A stretch of DNA of 14,188 bases from an uncultured Xanthobacteraceae bacterium (GTDB lineage: Bacteria; Pseudomonadota; Alphaproteobacteria; Rhizobiales; Xanthobacteraceae): the NCBI GenBank assembly GCA_955652195.1, contig CATPBC010000434.1:1-14188 (forward strand), written 5' to 3'. Below the pieces are notes generated by a model. That model was given only the letters and a program-made list of their open reading frames with translations. It did no database searches and had not been told where the DNA came from. Shown one piece after another: positions 1 to 7,254 of this stretch (position 1 is the stretch's first letter; each line of letters starts with the position of its first letter). Position numbers and translations under genes: made by a program.

Positions 1-1
1 C

Positions 2-211
2 GGCGAGCGCTTCACTTTGTATTGTGGGCGCATCAATGACGGCGAGACGGCGCTACGCTACACGAAGGGTGAGCGCAACGCCGCCTACTATTGGGTTGAC
101 CGGAATTTGGCCTACGTGCTGAGCGGGCCAACCGAGGCCGGAAAGCTGCGAGAGATCGCGCAAGCGGCATACGACCAGATTGACCATCGAACGGTGCCGC
201 AGGGGGGATAG
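2..211 (+). CDS. Anti-sigma factor-like protein, C-terminal part (5' end outside window)
   Basis: This is the last 69 residues of a longer protein. The frame is open from base 2 (GERFTLYCGR...) to the TAG at 209-211, with no plausible start or ribosome binding site near the edge, so the gene begins upstream of the window. The pattern of a short Leu-Tyr-Cys-Gly strand, a Tyr-Tyr-Trp-Val-Asp segment, then 'YVLSGP' followed by a helix ending in 'AYDQID' matches the C-terminal periplasmic part of membrane-anchored anti-sigma factors of alphaproteobacteria. That domain usually follows a zinc-type N-terminal domain and one membrane helix, neither of which is visible here. A partner ECF sigma gene would be expected just upstream, outside the window. 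The family call rests on resemblance of a short piece and is moderate. The gene converges on the DnaJ-like gene across a hairpin. Confidence 0.55.
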   Translation, partial: GERFTLYCGRINDGETALRYTKGERNAAYYWVDRNLAYVLSGPTEAGKLREIAQAAYDQIDHRTVPQGG

Positions 212-231
212 TTTTTGGCGCCGAGAAAGCA

Positions 232-254
232 CGGCCGCTGCGCCTCTGCGGCCG
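232..254. terminator. GC hairpin between convergent genes
   Basis: Perfect 7-bp inverted repeat CGGCCGC (232-238) and GCGGCCG (248-254) with a 9-nt loop. It lies between the stop of the anti-sigma-like gene (211) and the stop of the DnaJ-like gene (282), which face each other. There is no clear T-run on either side, so it may act as a weak bidirectional terminator or as a 3'-end stabiliser. Confidence 0.45.
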
Positions 255-281
255 GTCGTTCTGCGCGGCTGAATCAAAAGC

Positions 282-1265
282 TCACATGTTTTTGCGCGGG
301 TCGTAAGGCTTCCCGCTCTGCCATTTCTTCATCAGCGCTTCGAGCTCGCTGTCGCTGCTATCGGGCAGAACAATCCGCACGGTGGCGAACAGATCGCCCC
401 GGCCGCTTTTGGCGGGAAAGCCTTTGCCCTTCAGGCGAAAGGTGCGGCCGCTTGAGGTCCAAGGCGGAATAGTGATTTCGACCGCCCTGTCGAGCGTCGG
501 AACGCGAACCTTGGCGCCCAACACGGCCTCGTACAAGGTCACAGGCAGATCGAGCCGTATATCGGCGCCTTCCAGGGTGAAGACCGGGTGTGGCGCGATC
601 GAAACCGTAATGAGGACGTCGCCGGTGCCCGTCTGGCCCGGCATGCCCTGGCCTTTCAACCTGATCTGCTGACCATTGGTGATACCGGCGGGGATTTTGA
701 CGTCGACATCCTTGCCGGTTGGCAACCGCAATCGCTCGGTCACGCCGCGTGCCGCATCCGGCAATGTGACCGTAAGCGCGGCATGAACGTCGGTGCCGAC
801 GCCTACATCGTTCGGCTCGAAGTTCGACCGCGCGCCTGCCCGAGCGCCCCGGCCCGTCTGACCGAAAGCCTCCTTGAGAATATCCTCGAAGCCGCCAAAG
901 CCCCCGCCACGGCCTCGCCGGGTGGTTCTGGTAAAACCCTCCGGACCGAAATTGAAGGTTTCAAAATTGGCGTCGGGACCGAACCCAGTAAACCCGCCGC
1001 CGGGCCTGCCGCCGCCAAAGCCTTCGAAACCCTGGAAGCGGGGCTTACCCTCGGCATCGATCTCGCCGCGATCGAACGCTTTGCGCTTATTTTCATCGCT
1101 CAGCAGTTCGTGCGCGGCGTTCAACTCGGCGAAGCGCGTCGCCGCTTTCGGATCGTTCTTGTTGGCGTCAGGATGCAGTTTTTTTGCAAGCCGGCGGTAA
1201 GCATTCTTGATCTCGCCGGCGCTCGCCTTGCGATCGACGCCCAAGACTTCATAGGGATCACGCAT
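282..1265 (-). CDS. DnaJ/CbpA-type co-chaperone (J domain, G/F region, C-terminal domains, no zinc finger)
   Basis: A 327-residue J-domain co-chaperone that should stimulate the ATPase of DnaK and deliver substrates to it in the cytoplasm. Residues 1-70 form the J domain with the essential HPD motif at 31-33, inside '[10 protein letters not shown]'. Residues about 75-145 are rich in Gly and Phe ([29 protein letters not shown]). Residues about 155-320 match the two beta-barrel substrate-binding domains. The four CxxCxGxG repeats of true DnaJ are absent, so this is a class II (CbpA-like) protein, and its length fits that class (about 300-330). The ATG at 1265 is preceded by GGAG about 10 nt upstream. 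The gene is followed by a hairpin and preceded by a candidate promoter at 1346-1374. It is probably transcribed separately from the lipoprotein gene upstream. The family call is secure; the partner DnaK is not in the window. Confidence 0.93.
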   Translation of the reverse strand: MRDPYEVLGVDRKASAGEIKNAYRRLAKKLHPDANKNDPKAATRFAELNAAHELLSDENKRKAFDRGEIDAEGKPRFQGFEGFGGGRPGGGFTGFGPDANFETFNFGPEGFTRTTRRGRGGGFGGFEDILKEAFGQTGRGARAGARSNFEPNDVGVGTDVHAALTVTLPDAARGVTERLRLPTGKDVDVKIPAGITNGQQIRLKGQGMPGQTGTGDVLITVSIAPHPVFTLEGADIRLDLPVTLYEAVLGAKVRVPTLDRAVEITIPPWTSSGRTFRLKGKGFPAKSGRGDLFATVRIVLPDSSDSELEALMKKWQSGKPYDPRKNM

Positions 1266-1345
1266 CCCCCAACAACTCCGCTTTGATGTTTTCGGGCCTG
1301 CCCCGCCCAGCCCCGGCTCGCTGAACCGGCCACTTCAATGTGGGA

Positions 1346-1374
1346 ATAAAATGCCCAGCCCGCAATGTAAGCAA
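1346..1374 (-). promoter_or_regulatory. Candidate sigma-70-type promoter of the DnaJ-like gene
   Basis: On the minus strand TTGCTT (1374-1369) and TTTTAT (1351-1346) are separated by exactly 17 nt, about 80 nt before the ATG at 1265. Each hexamer keeps most of the consensus. I see no clear heat-shock (RpoH) pattern. The call is pattern-based only. Confidence 0.35.
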
Positions 1375-1403
1375 AAAGGGTCGCCGCAGCGATGATAGCC
1401 CGC

Positions 1404-1937
1404 TCAGCTCGACCTAAGGGGCTTTAATCGCCTGACCTGCCAGGCGCCGCTCGTGGTCCGGCAAGCAGCCCCCTCAAGCCAGTCTTGCGATTCGCCATGG
1501 ATGTAGCTCGCAAGGAAATCGCGGCAGGCCATGCCGGCCTCGGAGTAGGACGTGGCCAACGGGGTCACATTGCCCCGGGCGCCGCTTTGCGGATTCCGCC
1601 ATGGCACGCTGGTGTCCTTGCCGCCGCGCGACAATACTTCCGCCACCGCCGCGCGCGCATAGGCGAGATCAAGCTCCGCTTGGGGGGAAGACGTCGACGC
1701 AGCATCAGGGGTCGGGGAGTTGATCGTGCCGGTCGACTGCGGCTCGTTCTCGTCTGTCGAGACGAGCGAAGCAAGCTTGTAGGAACAACCGGAAACCGCG
1801 AGCGCGCACAGCATGGCGGCAAGCGCCCGGAGCCGGATTAGGCCCCGTAGGCGGCCCTGCCGGCGAGATAGGCGCAGCGCAGGTGTTCCATTATATAGAG
1901 TCCGGCGGCACAACCTCCGACCGTCCCACGCGAGCAC
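1404..1937 (-). CDS. RT0821/Lpp0805-like surface lipoprotein
   Basis: A 177-residue protein if the GTG at 1937 is the start. It has a basic segment, a hydrophobic stretch ([14 protein letters not shown]) and a lipobox ending at Cys51 (VSGC), so it should be lipidated and exported. Acidic, Ser/Thr/Pro-rich sequence follows, then a folded C-terminal part containing 'CRDFLASYI', '[15 protein letters not shown]'. This resembles the end of alphaproteobacterial RT0821/Lpp0805 surface proteins (17-kDa antigen relatives); function is unknown. The start is unsure. The GTG lies only 17 nt from the divergent pdxH ATG and would leave almost no promoter space. In-frame alternatives are TTG 1913, CTG 1877 and ATG 1814, the last giving too short a signal peptide. 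It lies upstream of the DnaJ-like gene on the same strand, 138 nt away. Confidence 0.7.
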   Translation of the reverse strand: MLAWDGRRLCRRTLYNGTPALRLSRRQGRLRGLIRLRALAAMLCALAVSGCSYKLASLVSTDENEPQSTGTINSPTPDAASTSSPQAELDLAYARAAVAEVLSRGGKDTSVPWRNPQSGARGNVTPLATSYSEAGMACRDFLASYIHGESQDWLEGAACRTTSGAWQVRRLKPLRSS

Positions 1938-1954
1938 TTTGGGTACCCCGAGCG

Positions 1955-2596
1955 ATGTCCGACGCGGCGCCTATAGAACACCCGAACGGGTTAACAGGCG
2001 GTGACTTCACCGCAGCCGACGAGCCGCTGCGCCTGTTTGCGGCCTGGTTTACCGACGCCAAGCAATCGGAACCGGTCAATCCCGAAGCGATGACGCTTGC
2101 AACGGTCGACGCACAGGGGCTTCCCAATGCGCGGATGGTGTTGTTGAAGGGTTTCGACGAACGCGGCTTCGTCTTCTATACGAATTCGGAAAGCATCAAA
2201 GGCCACGAGCTTGCCGCAGAGCCGAAAGCGGCGCTGACCTTTTATTGGAAATCATTGCAGCGCCAAGTGCGCGTACGCGGGCAAGTGGAAGCGGTCTCCC
2301 CGACGGAGGCGGATGCCTATTTTGCCTCGCGCTCGCGAATGGCGCAGATCGGCGCCTGGGCCAGCAAACAATCGGCCGCACTCGAAAGCCGCCACGCATT
2401 CGAGAAAGCGATTGCGCGCTTCACCGCGAAGTTCGCCATCGGCACCGTACCGAGGCCGCCATATTGGGTCGGCTATCGCGTCGCTCCGCACGAGATCGAA
2501 TTCTGGCAAGAGCGGCCGTTCCGCTTGCACGATCGCGTCGCCTTCACGCGCGCGAGTCCGAATGCGCCGTGGACCAAGACACGGCTATATCCGTGA
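1955..2596 (+). CDS. pdxH: Pyridoxamine 5'-phosphate oxidase
   Basis: A 213-residue FMN flavoprotein that oxidises pyridoxine or pyridoxamine 5'-phosphate to pyridoxal 5'-phosphate with O2 in the cytoplasm, as the last step of de novo B6 synthesis and in salvage. Visible family marks are 'ARMVLLKG' (FMN and substrate contacts), '[10 protein letters not shown]', '[14 protein letters not shown]', and the complete PNPOx signature '[17 protein letters not shown]' near the C-terminus, ending with the typical 'W...RLYP'. Length fits the family (about 210-220). I chose the ATG at 1955 (MSDAAPIEH) because the open frame upstream from GTG 1883 is not family-like and overlaps the divergent lipoprotein gene. 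The ribosome binding site is weak. It is followed after 11 nt by the SDR gene, so the two are probably cotranscribed. Confidence 0.95.
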   Translation: MSDAAPIEHPNGLTGGDFTAADEPLRLFAAWFTDAKQSEPVNPEAMTLATVDAQGLPNARMVLLKGFDERGFVFYTNSESIKGHELAAEPKAALTFYWKSLQRQVRVRGQVEAVSPTEADAYFASRSRMAQIGAWASKQSAALESRHAFEKAIARFTAKFAIGTVPRPPYWVGYRVAPHEIEFWQERPFRLHDRVAFTRASPNAPWTKTRLYP

Positions 2597-2607
2597 GCAT
2601 TTGAACG

Positions 2608-3351
2608 ATGCCGGCAAACCACCAGCCACGACGCACGCTCCTTCTCACCGGAGCGAGCCGTGGCATCGGCCATGCGACCGTAAAGCGCTTTTCTGCAGCG
2701 GGCTGGCGGGTGATCACCTGCTCGCGCCATCCGTTTCCCGAAAATTGCCCCTGGGAGGCAGGACCCGAGGATCACATCCAGGTCGATCTTTCAAACCCCG
2801 ACAGCACCGAACAAGCAATCAACGAGACCAAGCGCCGCCTCAATGGCGAGCTGCACGCGCTTGTCAATAACGCCGCAATCTCGCCGAAAGCCGCAGGCGG
2901 CAAACGGCTCGGCTCGATCGAAACTTCGCGCGAAGATTGGCACCACATCTTCCAAGTGAACTTCTTCGCCCCGATCATGCTGGCACGCGGATTGCTCGAT
3001 GAGCTGAGCGCCGCCAAAGGCTCGGTAGTGAATGTGACCTCGATCGCAGGATCTCGGGTCCATCCCTTCGCCGGCGCCGCCTATGCGACCTCGAAGGCGG
3101 CACTTGCGGCTTTGACCCGGGAAATGGCGGCCGATTTCGGCGCACGCGGCATTCGCGTCAATGCAATTGCGCCAGGCGAAATCGACACCGCGATGCTCTC
3201 GCCGGGGACGGAGAAGATAGTCGAAAATATTCCGATGCACCGGCTCGGCACGCCCGACGAGGTGGCAAAGATCATTTATGTGCTGTGCACGGACACCGCG
3301 TCTTACGTCAACGGCGCCGAAATCCATATCAACGGCGGTCAGCACGTTTAG
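2608..3351 (+). CDS. SDR family NAD(P)-dependent oxidoreductase
   Basis: A 247-residue classical short-chain dehydrogenase/reductase. The cofactor motif TGASRGIG is at residues 14-21, the stabilising NNAA (variant of NNAG) at 87-90, and the catalytic tetrad can be placed at Asn118, Ser145 (NVTSIAG), Tyr159 and Lys163 (YATSK). The C-terminal 'INGGQHV' is also typical. Arg40 after the second beta strand (TCSRH) suggests NADP(H) preference, which is inference. The substrate cannot be told from sequence; such genes act on alcohols, ketones, acyl intermediates or sugars. It begins 11 nt after pdxH, so the two likely share a transcript, though a functional link to vitamin B6 is not evident. Its stop codon runs into a 14-bp palindrome, and the next gene faces it. 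Confidence 0.88.
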   Translation: MPANHQPRRTLLLTGASRGIGHATVKRFSAAGWRVITCSRHPFPENCPWEAGPEDHIQVDLSNPDSTEQAINETKRRLNGELHALVNNAAISPKAAGGKRLGSIETSREDWHHIFQVNFFAPIMLARGLLDELSAAKGSVVNVTSIAGSRVHPFAGAAYATSKAALAALTREMAADFGARGIRVNAIAPGEIDTAMLSPGTEKIVENIPMHRLGTPDEVAKIIYVLCTDTASYVNGAEIHINGGQHV

Positions 3352-3364
3352 TCCCGCGCGGGAC
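3351..3364. terminator. Palindrome between convergent SDR and MDR genes
   Basis: GTCCCGCGCGGGAC is a perfect 14-bp palindrome beginning at the last base of the SDR stop codon and ending 10 nt before the stop of the convergent gene. It could form a 5-bp stem with a GCGC loop. No T-run follows on either strand, so it would be a weak or factor-dependent terminator. Confidence 0.35.
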
Positions 3365-3373
3365 AATCAGCGT

Positions 3374-4303
3374 TCATCGCAGCTGAAAGACGAGCTTGCC
3401 TCTGAAATGGCGCGACTCGCTCAGGCGATGCGCTTCGACGGCCTGCGACAAGGGATAAACCTTGATGGCTGGTGGCCGTACCGCCTCTGTTTCCACGAGC
3501 TGGGCAACGCGCTCCATGGCCCGGCGCGACCGCTCCACCGGCGGCCGCAGCGCGACGACATCGCTGCGCGTCGGTTTGGGCGCTTCAACGCCGGATGCAA
3601 TGAAGGCAGCGCGACCACCGGGCTTAAGAACAGCAAAGGATTTCTGTGCCACCTCGCCGCCGACAGTATCGAACACCGCATCGCAACCACTCACGACGCT
3701 CGTGAAATCCTGCGCGTTGTAATCGATCACTTGATCGGCGCCCAGATCGAGAACATAGTCACGGTTCGCTGCGCTCGCCGTCGTGATCACGCGTGCGCCC
3801 AGATGCTTGGCAAATTGAATAGCGAAGCCAGCGACACCGCCGGCCCCGCCTTGAATCAAGATTGTTTCGCCCCGTTGCAGCTTCAGCGTGTCGGCAATTG
3901 CATTGACCGCGGTAAGGCCGGTCAGTGCCACGGCGGCAGCTTGGACGTGCGAGAGCGCTTGCGGCTTCTTGGCGACGATCGCGGCTTTGGTGGCAAGCTT
4001 TTCCGCATAGGTTCCTTCCCTGCCGGCCTCGAGCACGCCGAATACCGCATCGCCGACCTTCAGATCATCGATGCCCCTGCCTAGGGCGCTGACCTGGCCG
4101 GAGAAGTCGCGACCCGGAATGAGAGGAAAGTTGGCCTGCGAGTGACGGGCATAGTGTCCCGAACGAAATTTCCAGTCGGCGGCATTGACGCTCGCTGCGG
4201 CCACATCGACGATGATTTCACCTGCCGCCGGAATCGGGTCCGGAAGGTCGCCAAATTGCAAAACCTCTGGTCCGCCAAATCGCTCAAAATATACAGCTTT
4301 CAT
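3374..4303 (-). CDS. NADP-dependent MDR oxidoreductase (quinone oxidoreductase/zinc-free alcohol dehydrogenase-like)
   Basis: A 309-residue medium-chain dehydrogenase/reductase of the quinone oxidoreductase type. The N-terminal GroES-like domain starts MKAVYFERFGGPEVLQ and includes 'PLIPGRDFSGQV' and 'VGDAVFGV'. The Rossmann domain has the NAD(P) loop 'GGAGGVAGFAIQFAKHLGARV', with 'GADQVIDY' and the C-terminal 'RGKLVFQL'. The Cys and His zinc ligands of alcohol dehydrogenases are missing, as expected for the zinc-independent branch that reduces quinones or activated double bonds. The ATG at 4303 has a good GAGGTGAG ribosome binding site a few bases upstream. The frame stays open to 4804, but that part lies antisense to or over the next gene and is not family-like. 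Its physiological substrate is unknown. It lies 136 nt downstream of the monooxygenase, with its own candidate promoter. Confidence 0.88.
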   Translation of the reverse strand: MKAVYFERFGGPEVLQFGDLPDPIPAAGEIIVDVAAASVNAADWKFRSGHYARHSQANFPLIPGRDFSGQVSALGRGIDDLKVGDAVFGVLEAGREGTYAEKLATKAAIVAKKPQALSHVQAAAVALTGLTAVNAIADTLKLQRGETILIQGGAGGVAGFAIQFAKHLGARVITTASAANRDYVLDLGADQVIDYNAQDFTSVVSGCDAVFDTVGGEVAQKSFAVLKPGGRAAFIASGVEAPKPTRSDVVALRPPVERSRRAMERVAQLVETEAVRPPAIKVYPLSQAVEAHRLSESRHFRGKLVFQLR

Positions 4304-4321
4304 TTGATTCTCACCTCGACT

Positions 4322-4350
4322 GAATAATCGACGGATCAAACATAGGCCAA
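4322..4350 (-). promoter_or_regulatory. Candidate promoter of the MDR oxidoreductase gene
   Basis: On the minus strand TTGGCC (4350-4345), a 17-nt spacer and TTATTC (4327-4322) lie just upstream of the GAGGTGAG ribosome binding site and the ATG at 4303. Spacing is ideal for a housekeeping promoter, but the hexamers are imperfect. A tandem repeat sits directly upstream at 4356-4392. Confidence 0.3.
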
Positions 4351-4355
4351 GCCAT

Positions 4356-4392
4356 GGCGCTGGGCGAGTGGCAAGGGCGCTGGGCGAGTGGC
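4356..4392. repeat. 17-bp tandem direct repeat, 20-bp period
   Basis: GGCGCTGGGCGAGTGGC occurs identically at 4356-4372 and 4376-4392, separated by AAG, in the gap between the monooxygenase and the MDR gene. It lies 6 bp upstream of the candidate -35 box of the MDR gene. A 20-bp period puts the copies about two helical turns apart, which would suit two protein sites on one face. Replication slippage is an equally simple origin. Confidence 0.8.
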
Positions 4393-4439
4393 GCTCGGTG
4401 CGCAGAACGTCACCGCTTGGTGCCGCGAATCTGAGGTTA

Positions 4440-5651
4440 TCAAGCGCGCAAAAAATCCAGAACCGCGGTTTCGGCCAGAACAGCTTGCGGAATGCTGTGC
4501 CGCGCAGATCGAGCGCGTTCTTCGGCGGTCTGCGTCGCCTGCAGATAAGCGCCGAGATGCCGTGCGCGTTCGATGATCTTCTTGTTCTCCGGCAACCGCT
4601 GCGTTTCAAAGCGGCGAAGCGCGGCTTCGACATCCTCGGTGTCAAGCGCTTCGGCAAGCGCCGCCGCGTCATCGGCTGCTTTGGAAACGCCGGCGGCAAC
4701 ATGCGGCCGCGCCACAAACGCGGCGTCGCCGATAATCGCCACCCGCCCGAACGCGAGGCGCGGACTTTCCAGATCGTAAATCGGCTGCAAAATCGGCTCT
4801 TCAATCAGCCGGACGATCGCGCGAAATTGCGGCGCCAGCAGCCGTTCCGCCGCCGCGCGCATGGCATTGATATGCTCGGAACGAATGAGCGGCGGCGGGA
4901 TCGAAATGGAATGGGTGATGCCGTCCCGATCGGTCAAGAGCTGCGGCAGCTCAGTTGTTTCATCCGCCGGGCGATACCACACCACATTGTAGCGCCGCTG
5001 TCCCTCACGCAGCTCGTTGTTCGCCCCGGCGACTGGATAGCCAAGACATTGCTCCCCTGGGGGCAAGCAGAACGTCATTGTCATGAACAGCTCAGCGTGG
5101 ATGGCGGGCGGGATCGCGCGCTCCGGCAACAGCGACCGCCAAGCGACATAACCGGCGTAGAGAGGCGCGATATCCGGCAGGCATTGCTGACGCACGGTTG
5201 AACGCAAGCCGTCGGCGCCAATGAGCACGTCGCCGTGGATCGCGCGGCCGTCGCCAAGATGCGCGATGATGCCCCGTTCGCTCTGTTCGAAAGCTTTCAG
5301 GTCTTCGCCGCGATGGTAGTGCTCCGCGGGGAAGGCATCGCGCAGGACGCGATAAACCCGCTCCCAAGCAGTGAGCACCTGCGGGCATTCAAACGTGACC
5401 GCCACGTGCCCGGACTGATCCAGGATTTTTCGTGTACTCATCACGACGCCGAGATCCCGCGTTTCGAGGCCAAGCGCCTTTATGCGCGCCATGAGTTCGG
5501 CCTGTGCGACGATTCCTGCGCCCCGGCCGGCGAGTTCCTTTTCGACACGTTCGAAGACCTCGACATCCCAACCGCGGCGGCTGAGCATGATCGCTGCCAA
5601 AAGGCCGCTCATCGAGCCGCCGATCACAAGGGCGCGACGTTTCGTCGTCAT
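4440..5651 (-). CDS. FAD-dependent monooxygenase, 2,6-dihydroxypyridine 3-hydroxylase-like
   Basis: A 403-residue group A flavoprotein monooxygenase, the single-component NAD(P)H type that hydroxylates aromatic or heteroaromatic rings. The FAD-binding loop is GGSMSG (residues 11-16). 'FERVEKELAGRGAGIV' follows the second strand, the DG motif is 'GADGLRSTVR', and the GD motif is 'IIGDAAFVARPHVAAG' with 'KAADDA' after it. The pieces 'YAGYVAWRS' and 'RPHVAAGVSKAADDA' recall 2,6-dihydroxypyridine 3-monooxygenase of the nicotine pathway more than salicylate or p-hydroxybenzoate hydroxylase, judged from memory. The exact substrate is therefore open. I chose ATG 5651 (MTTKRR), preceded by CGAGAA. 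The TTG at 5672 is less likely because it falls inside an inverted repeat. The gene diverges from the cupin gene with 78 nt between starts, which suggests coordinated expression with the cupin-transporter side. Confidence 0.87.
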   Translation of the reverse strand: MTTKRRALVIGGSMSGLLAAIMLSRRGWDVEVFERVEKELAGRGAGIVAQAELMARIKALGLETRDLGVVMSTRKILDQSGHVAVTFECPQVLTAWERVYRVLRDAFPAEHYHRGEDLKAFEQSERGIIAHLGDGRAIHGDVLIGADGLRSTVRQQCLPDIAPLYAGYVAWRSLLPERAIPPAIHAELFMTMTFCLPPGEQCLGYPVAGANNELREGQRRYNVVWYRPADETTELPQLLTDRDGITHSISIPPPLIRSEHINAMRAAAERLLAPQFRAIVRLIEEPILQPIYDLESPRLAFGRVAIIGDAAFVARPHVAAGVSKAADDAAALAEALDTEDVEAALRRFETQRLPENKKIIERARHLGAYLQATQTAEERARSARHSIPQAVLAETAVLDFLRA

Positions 5652-5670
5652 CGGATTCTCGGGATTTCTC

Positions 5671-5694
5671 AAGCTTTCCCTGACCGGAAAGGTT
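5671..5694. promoter_or_regulatory. Inverted repeat in the monooxygenase/cupin divergent promoter region
   Basis: AAGCTTTCC (5671-5679), a 6-nt spacer, and GGAAAGGTT (5686-5694) form 9-bp arms with one mismatch; the inner 6 bp (CTTTCC/GGAAAG) are perfect. It lies centrally between the divergent starts at 5651 and 5730, where an operator serving both genes would be expected. AT-rich boxes TATATT (5698-5703) and TACAAT (5709-5714) lie just to its right and may be -10 elements for the cupin gene. Regulator unknown. Confidence 0.45.
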
Positions 5695-5729
5695 TTCTAT
5701 ATTCTGCCTACAATAATTGGAGGAGCGCC

Positions 5730-6173
5730 ATGGCCCTGACGATGACGGATAAATCGACCGACCGTGCGGAAAAGTCGGCGTGGCCTCCTGCCATTGCGGC
5801 TGATTTCGAGCGTGAACGGCAGAACAACAATGGTTGCGTCGGAACGACGCTTCTGTCGGAGAGCGAACGCGTGCGCGTATGGATAATCCGGCTGGCCCCT
5901 GGAGAGCGGATCGGCTTTCATCGGCACGTGCTCGACTATTTCTGGACGTCCGTGACCGGCGGGCGCGGCCGTCAACACGTCCACGACGGCAGCACGGTCG
6001 AATATACCTACCAGCCGGGCGAGACCCGTCATGAGACTTATGGACCCGGCGAGTTCAAGGTGCACGACCTGGAGAACCTCGGCGACAAGGAAATGGTCTT
6101 CATGACCATCGAATTCCTCGACAGCGCCAACAAGCCGCTAGCGCTTCCTGAGAAAGTACGCGTGGCGGCATAG
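5730..6173 (+). CDS. Cupin-domain protein, BauB-like
   Basis: A 147-residue single-domain cupin. Residues about 45-130 hold the beta barrel. The first motif is 'GERIGFHRHVLDYF' with candidate metal ligands His64 and His66. The second is 'GEFKVHDLENLGD' with His112 and Asn116, giving H-x3-N as in the cupin consensus. The usual Glu of motif 1 is not obvious, so metal binding may be altered. The 'ERVRVWIIRLAPGERIGFHRH' arrangement resembles proteins annotated as beta-alanine degradation protein BauB, whose biochemical role is poorly defined. The ATG at 5730 has a strong GGAGGAG ribosome binding site. The frame remains open far upstream, but that part is antisense to the monooxygenase and is not coding. 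Its position between a ring hydroxylase and an uptake system suggests a catabolic role, by inference. Confidence 0.8.
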   Translation: MALTMTDKSTDRAEKSAWPPAIAADFERERQNNNGCVGTTLLSESERVRVWIIRLAPGERIGFHRHVLDYFWTSVTGGRGRQHVHDGSTVEYTYQPGETRHETYGPGEFKVHDLENLGDKEMVFMTIEFLDSANKPLALPEKVRVAA

Positions 6174-6208
6174 CGCACCGGTAACTGGACGGCATGTCGT
6201 GCCCTTCC

Positions 6209-6220
6209 CGTCCTAGGACG
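6209..6220. repeat. 12-bp perfect palindrome upstream of livH
   Basis: CGTCCTAGGACG is a perfect palindrome in the 205-nt gap between the cupin and livH. It is flanked by two copies of CGGCATG (6190-6196 and 6221-6227). It could be an operator for the transporter genes or part of a weak terminator after the cupin. No T-run follows. Confidence 0.4.
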
Positions 6221-6378
6221 CGGCATGGCGAGACTCTGCGGCCGTTATTCCACTCGGGCGTTCGAAAATGGGCGGCAAATCCGCGCATTATTACCCCCGG
6301 CGTCCGGCCAAGGCGCAAAGTTTTCTAGCCAAGACCAAAGCGTTGCTGCACACTCCAGGCGGGCTGAGTGGCTGTTTA

Positions 6379-7254
6379 ATGATTTTTTCGCTCGATCTCC
6401 TCATCAACGCCGTGGTCTCGGGTATCCTGATCGGCGGCTTCTATGCCGCCGTAACGTCGGGTGTATCTCTGTCGTTCGGCATCTTGGATATTGTCAATAT
6501 TGCTCACCCAGCCTTCATCATTCTCGGCTCGTACATCGCCTATATCGTAAATGCTAACCTCGGCATTGATCCGATCCTCACTTCAATCGCGGTGATGCCG
6601 GCTTTCTATGTGCTGGGGTCCGGTATTTATCAGGTCTATTACGTCTCGTTCGAGAAACGCGGCCAGGAATCGCTGCGCGGTCTCGCTTTCTTCTTCGGTC
6701 TTCTTTTCATCACCGAAGTCACGCTCGTGCTTTATTTCGGCGTCGACTACCGCTATGTCGAAGCTTCCTATATCGGCGCGGCATGGCACTTCGCCATGCT
6801 GGACATTCCCTTCCGAATTTTGGTGCCGTGCCTCGTTTCGCTCTTGTTGATCGCAGCACTGCAAATTTTCCTCACGCGCACCTTCGTTGGCCGCGCCATA
6901 ATGGCAGTAGCCCAGGATCAGCTGGCGTTGCGGCTGATGGCGGTCGATCCGATCAAGATCAAGCGGATCGCGTTCGGGATTTCTATCGCGACCGCTTCAC
7001 TCGCCGGCGCATTCCTGATCATCATTCAACCGGTCGAGCCGTCGGTCGGACGTGAATATATCGGTCGCATATTCGCGATTTGTGTGCTCGGTGGGATGGG
7101 AAGTCTCCCCGGTACTGTAATCGCCGCGATGCTGCTCGGGATTGTCGAGAGCCTGACTTCGACATTCTACGGCCCGTCATGGGCACCAGCGGTGTCGTTT
7201 GGATTCCTGTTGTTGACGCTGGCGGTGCGACCGGCCGGCCTGCTGGGGCGATGA
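6379..7254 (+). CDS. livH: HAAT-family ABC transporter permease (LivH type)
   Basis: A 291-residue integral inner-membrane protein, one of the two permeases of a hydrophobic amino acid/amide uptake system. Hydrophobic segments run through the whole chain, starting with 'LLINAVVSGILIGGFYAAVTSG'. The family-typical 'SLSFGILDIVNIAHPAF' follows; LivH proteins usually have G-x-x-N-x-AHG near here. The coupling loop 'AVAQDQLALRLMAVDP...IKRIAFGI' and the C-terminal 'VLGGMGSLPGTVIAAMLLG' complete the match. I chose ATG 6379 (MIFSLDLLINA), preceded by GAGTGG at 7 nt. The open frame from 6268 adds 37 polar residues that LivH proteins lack. The stop overlaps the start of livM (ATGA), so translation is coupled. 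Substrate is not predictable: HAAT systems carry amino acids, amides, urea or aromatic acids. Confidence 0.9.
   Translation: MIFSLDLLINAVVSGILIGGFYAAVTSGVSLSFGILDIVNIAHPAFIILGSYIAYIVNANLGIDPILTSIAVMPAFYVLGSGIYQVYYVSFEKRGQESLRGLAFFFGLLFITEVTLVLYFGVDYRYVEASYIGAAWHFAMLDIPFRILVPCLVSLLLIAALQIFLTRTFVGRAIMAVAQDQLALRLMAVDPIKIKRIAFGISIATASLAGAFLIIIQPVEPSVGREYIGRIFAICVLGGMGSLPGTVIAAMLLGIVESLTSTFYGPSWAPAVSFGFLLLTLAVRPAGLLGR

Noticed and set aside
588..1286. Long open frame (232 codons) on the plus strand
   Set aside because: Antisense to the DnaJ-like gene, whose J domain and HPD motif are unmistakable; no recognisable protein pattern on the plus strand.
3278..4084. 268-codon plus-strand open frame across the SDR end and the MDR gene
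   Set aside because: Overlaps two well supported genes, one antisense; low-complexity Arg/Cys-rich translation typical of GC-rich shadow frames.
4368..5201. 277-codon plus-strand open frame
   Set aside because: Antisense to the flavin monooxygenase; no family features.
5235..5729. N-terminal extension of the cupin protein
   Set aside because: The frame is open, but it is antisense to the monooxygenase, and a strong GGAGGAG ribosome binding site marks the ATG at 5730.
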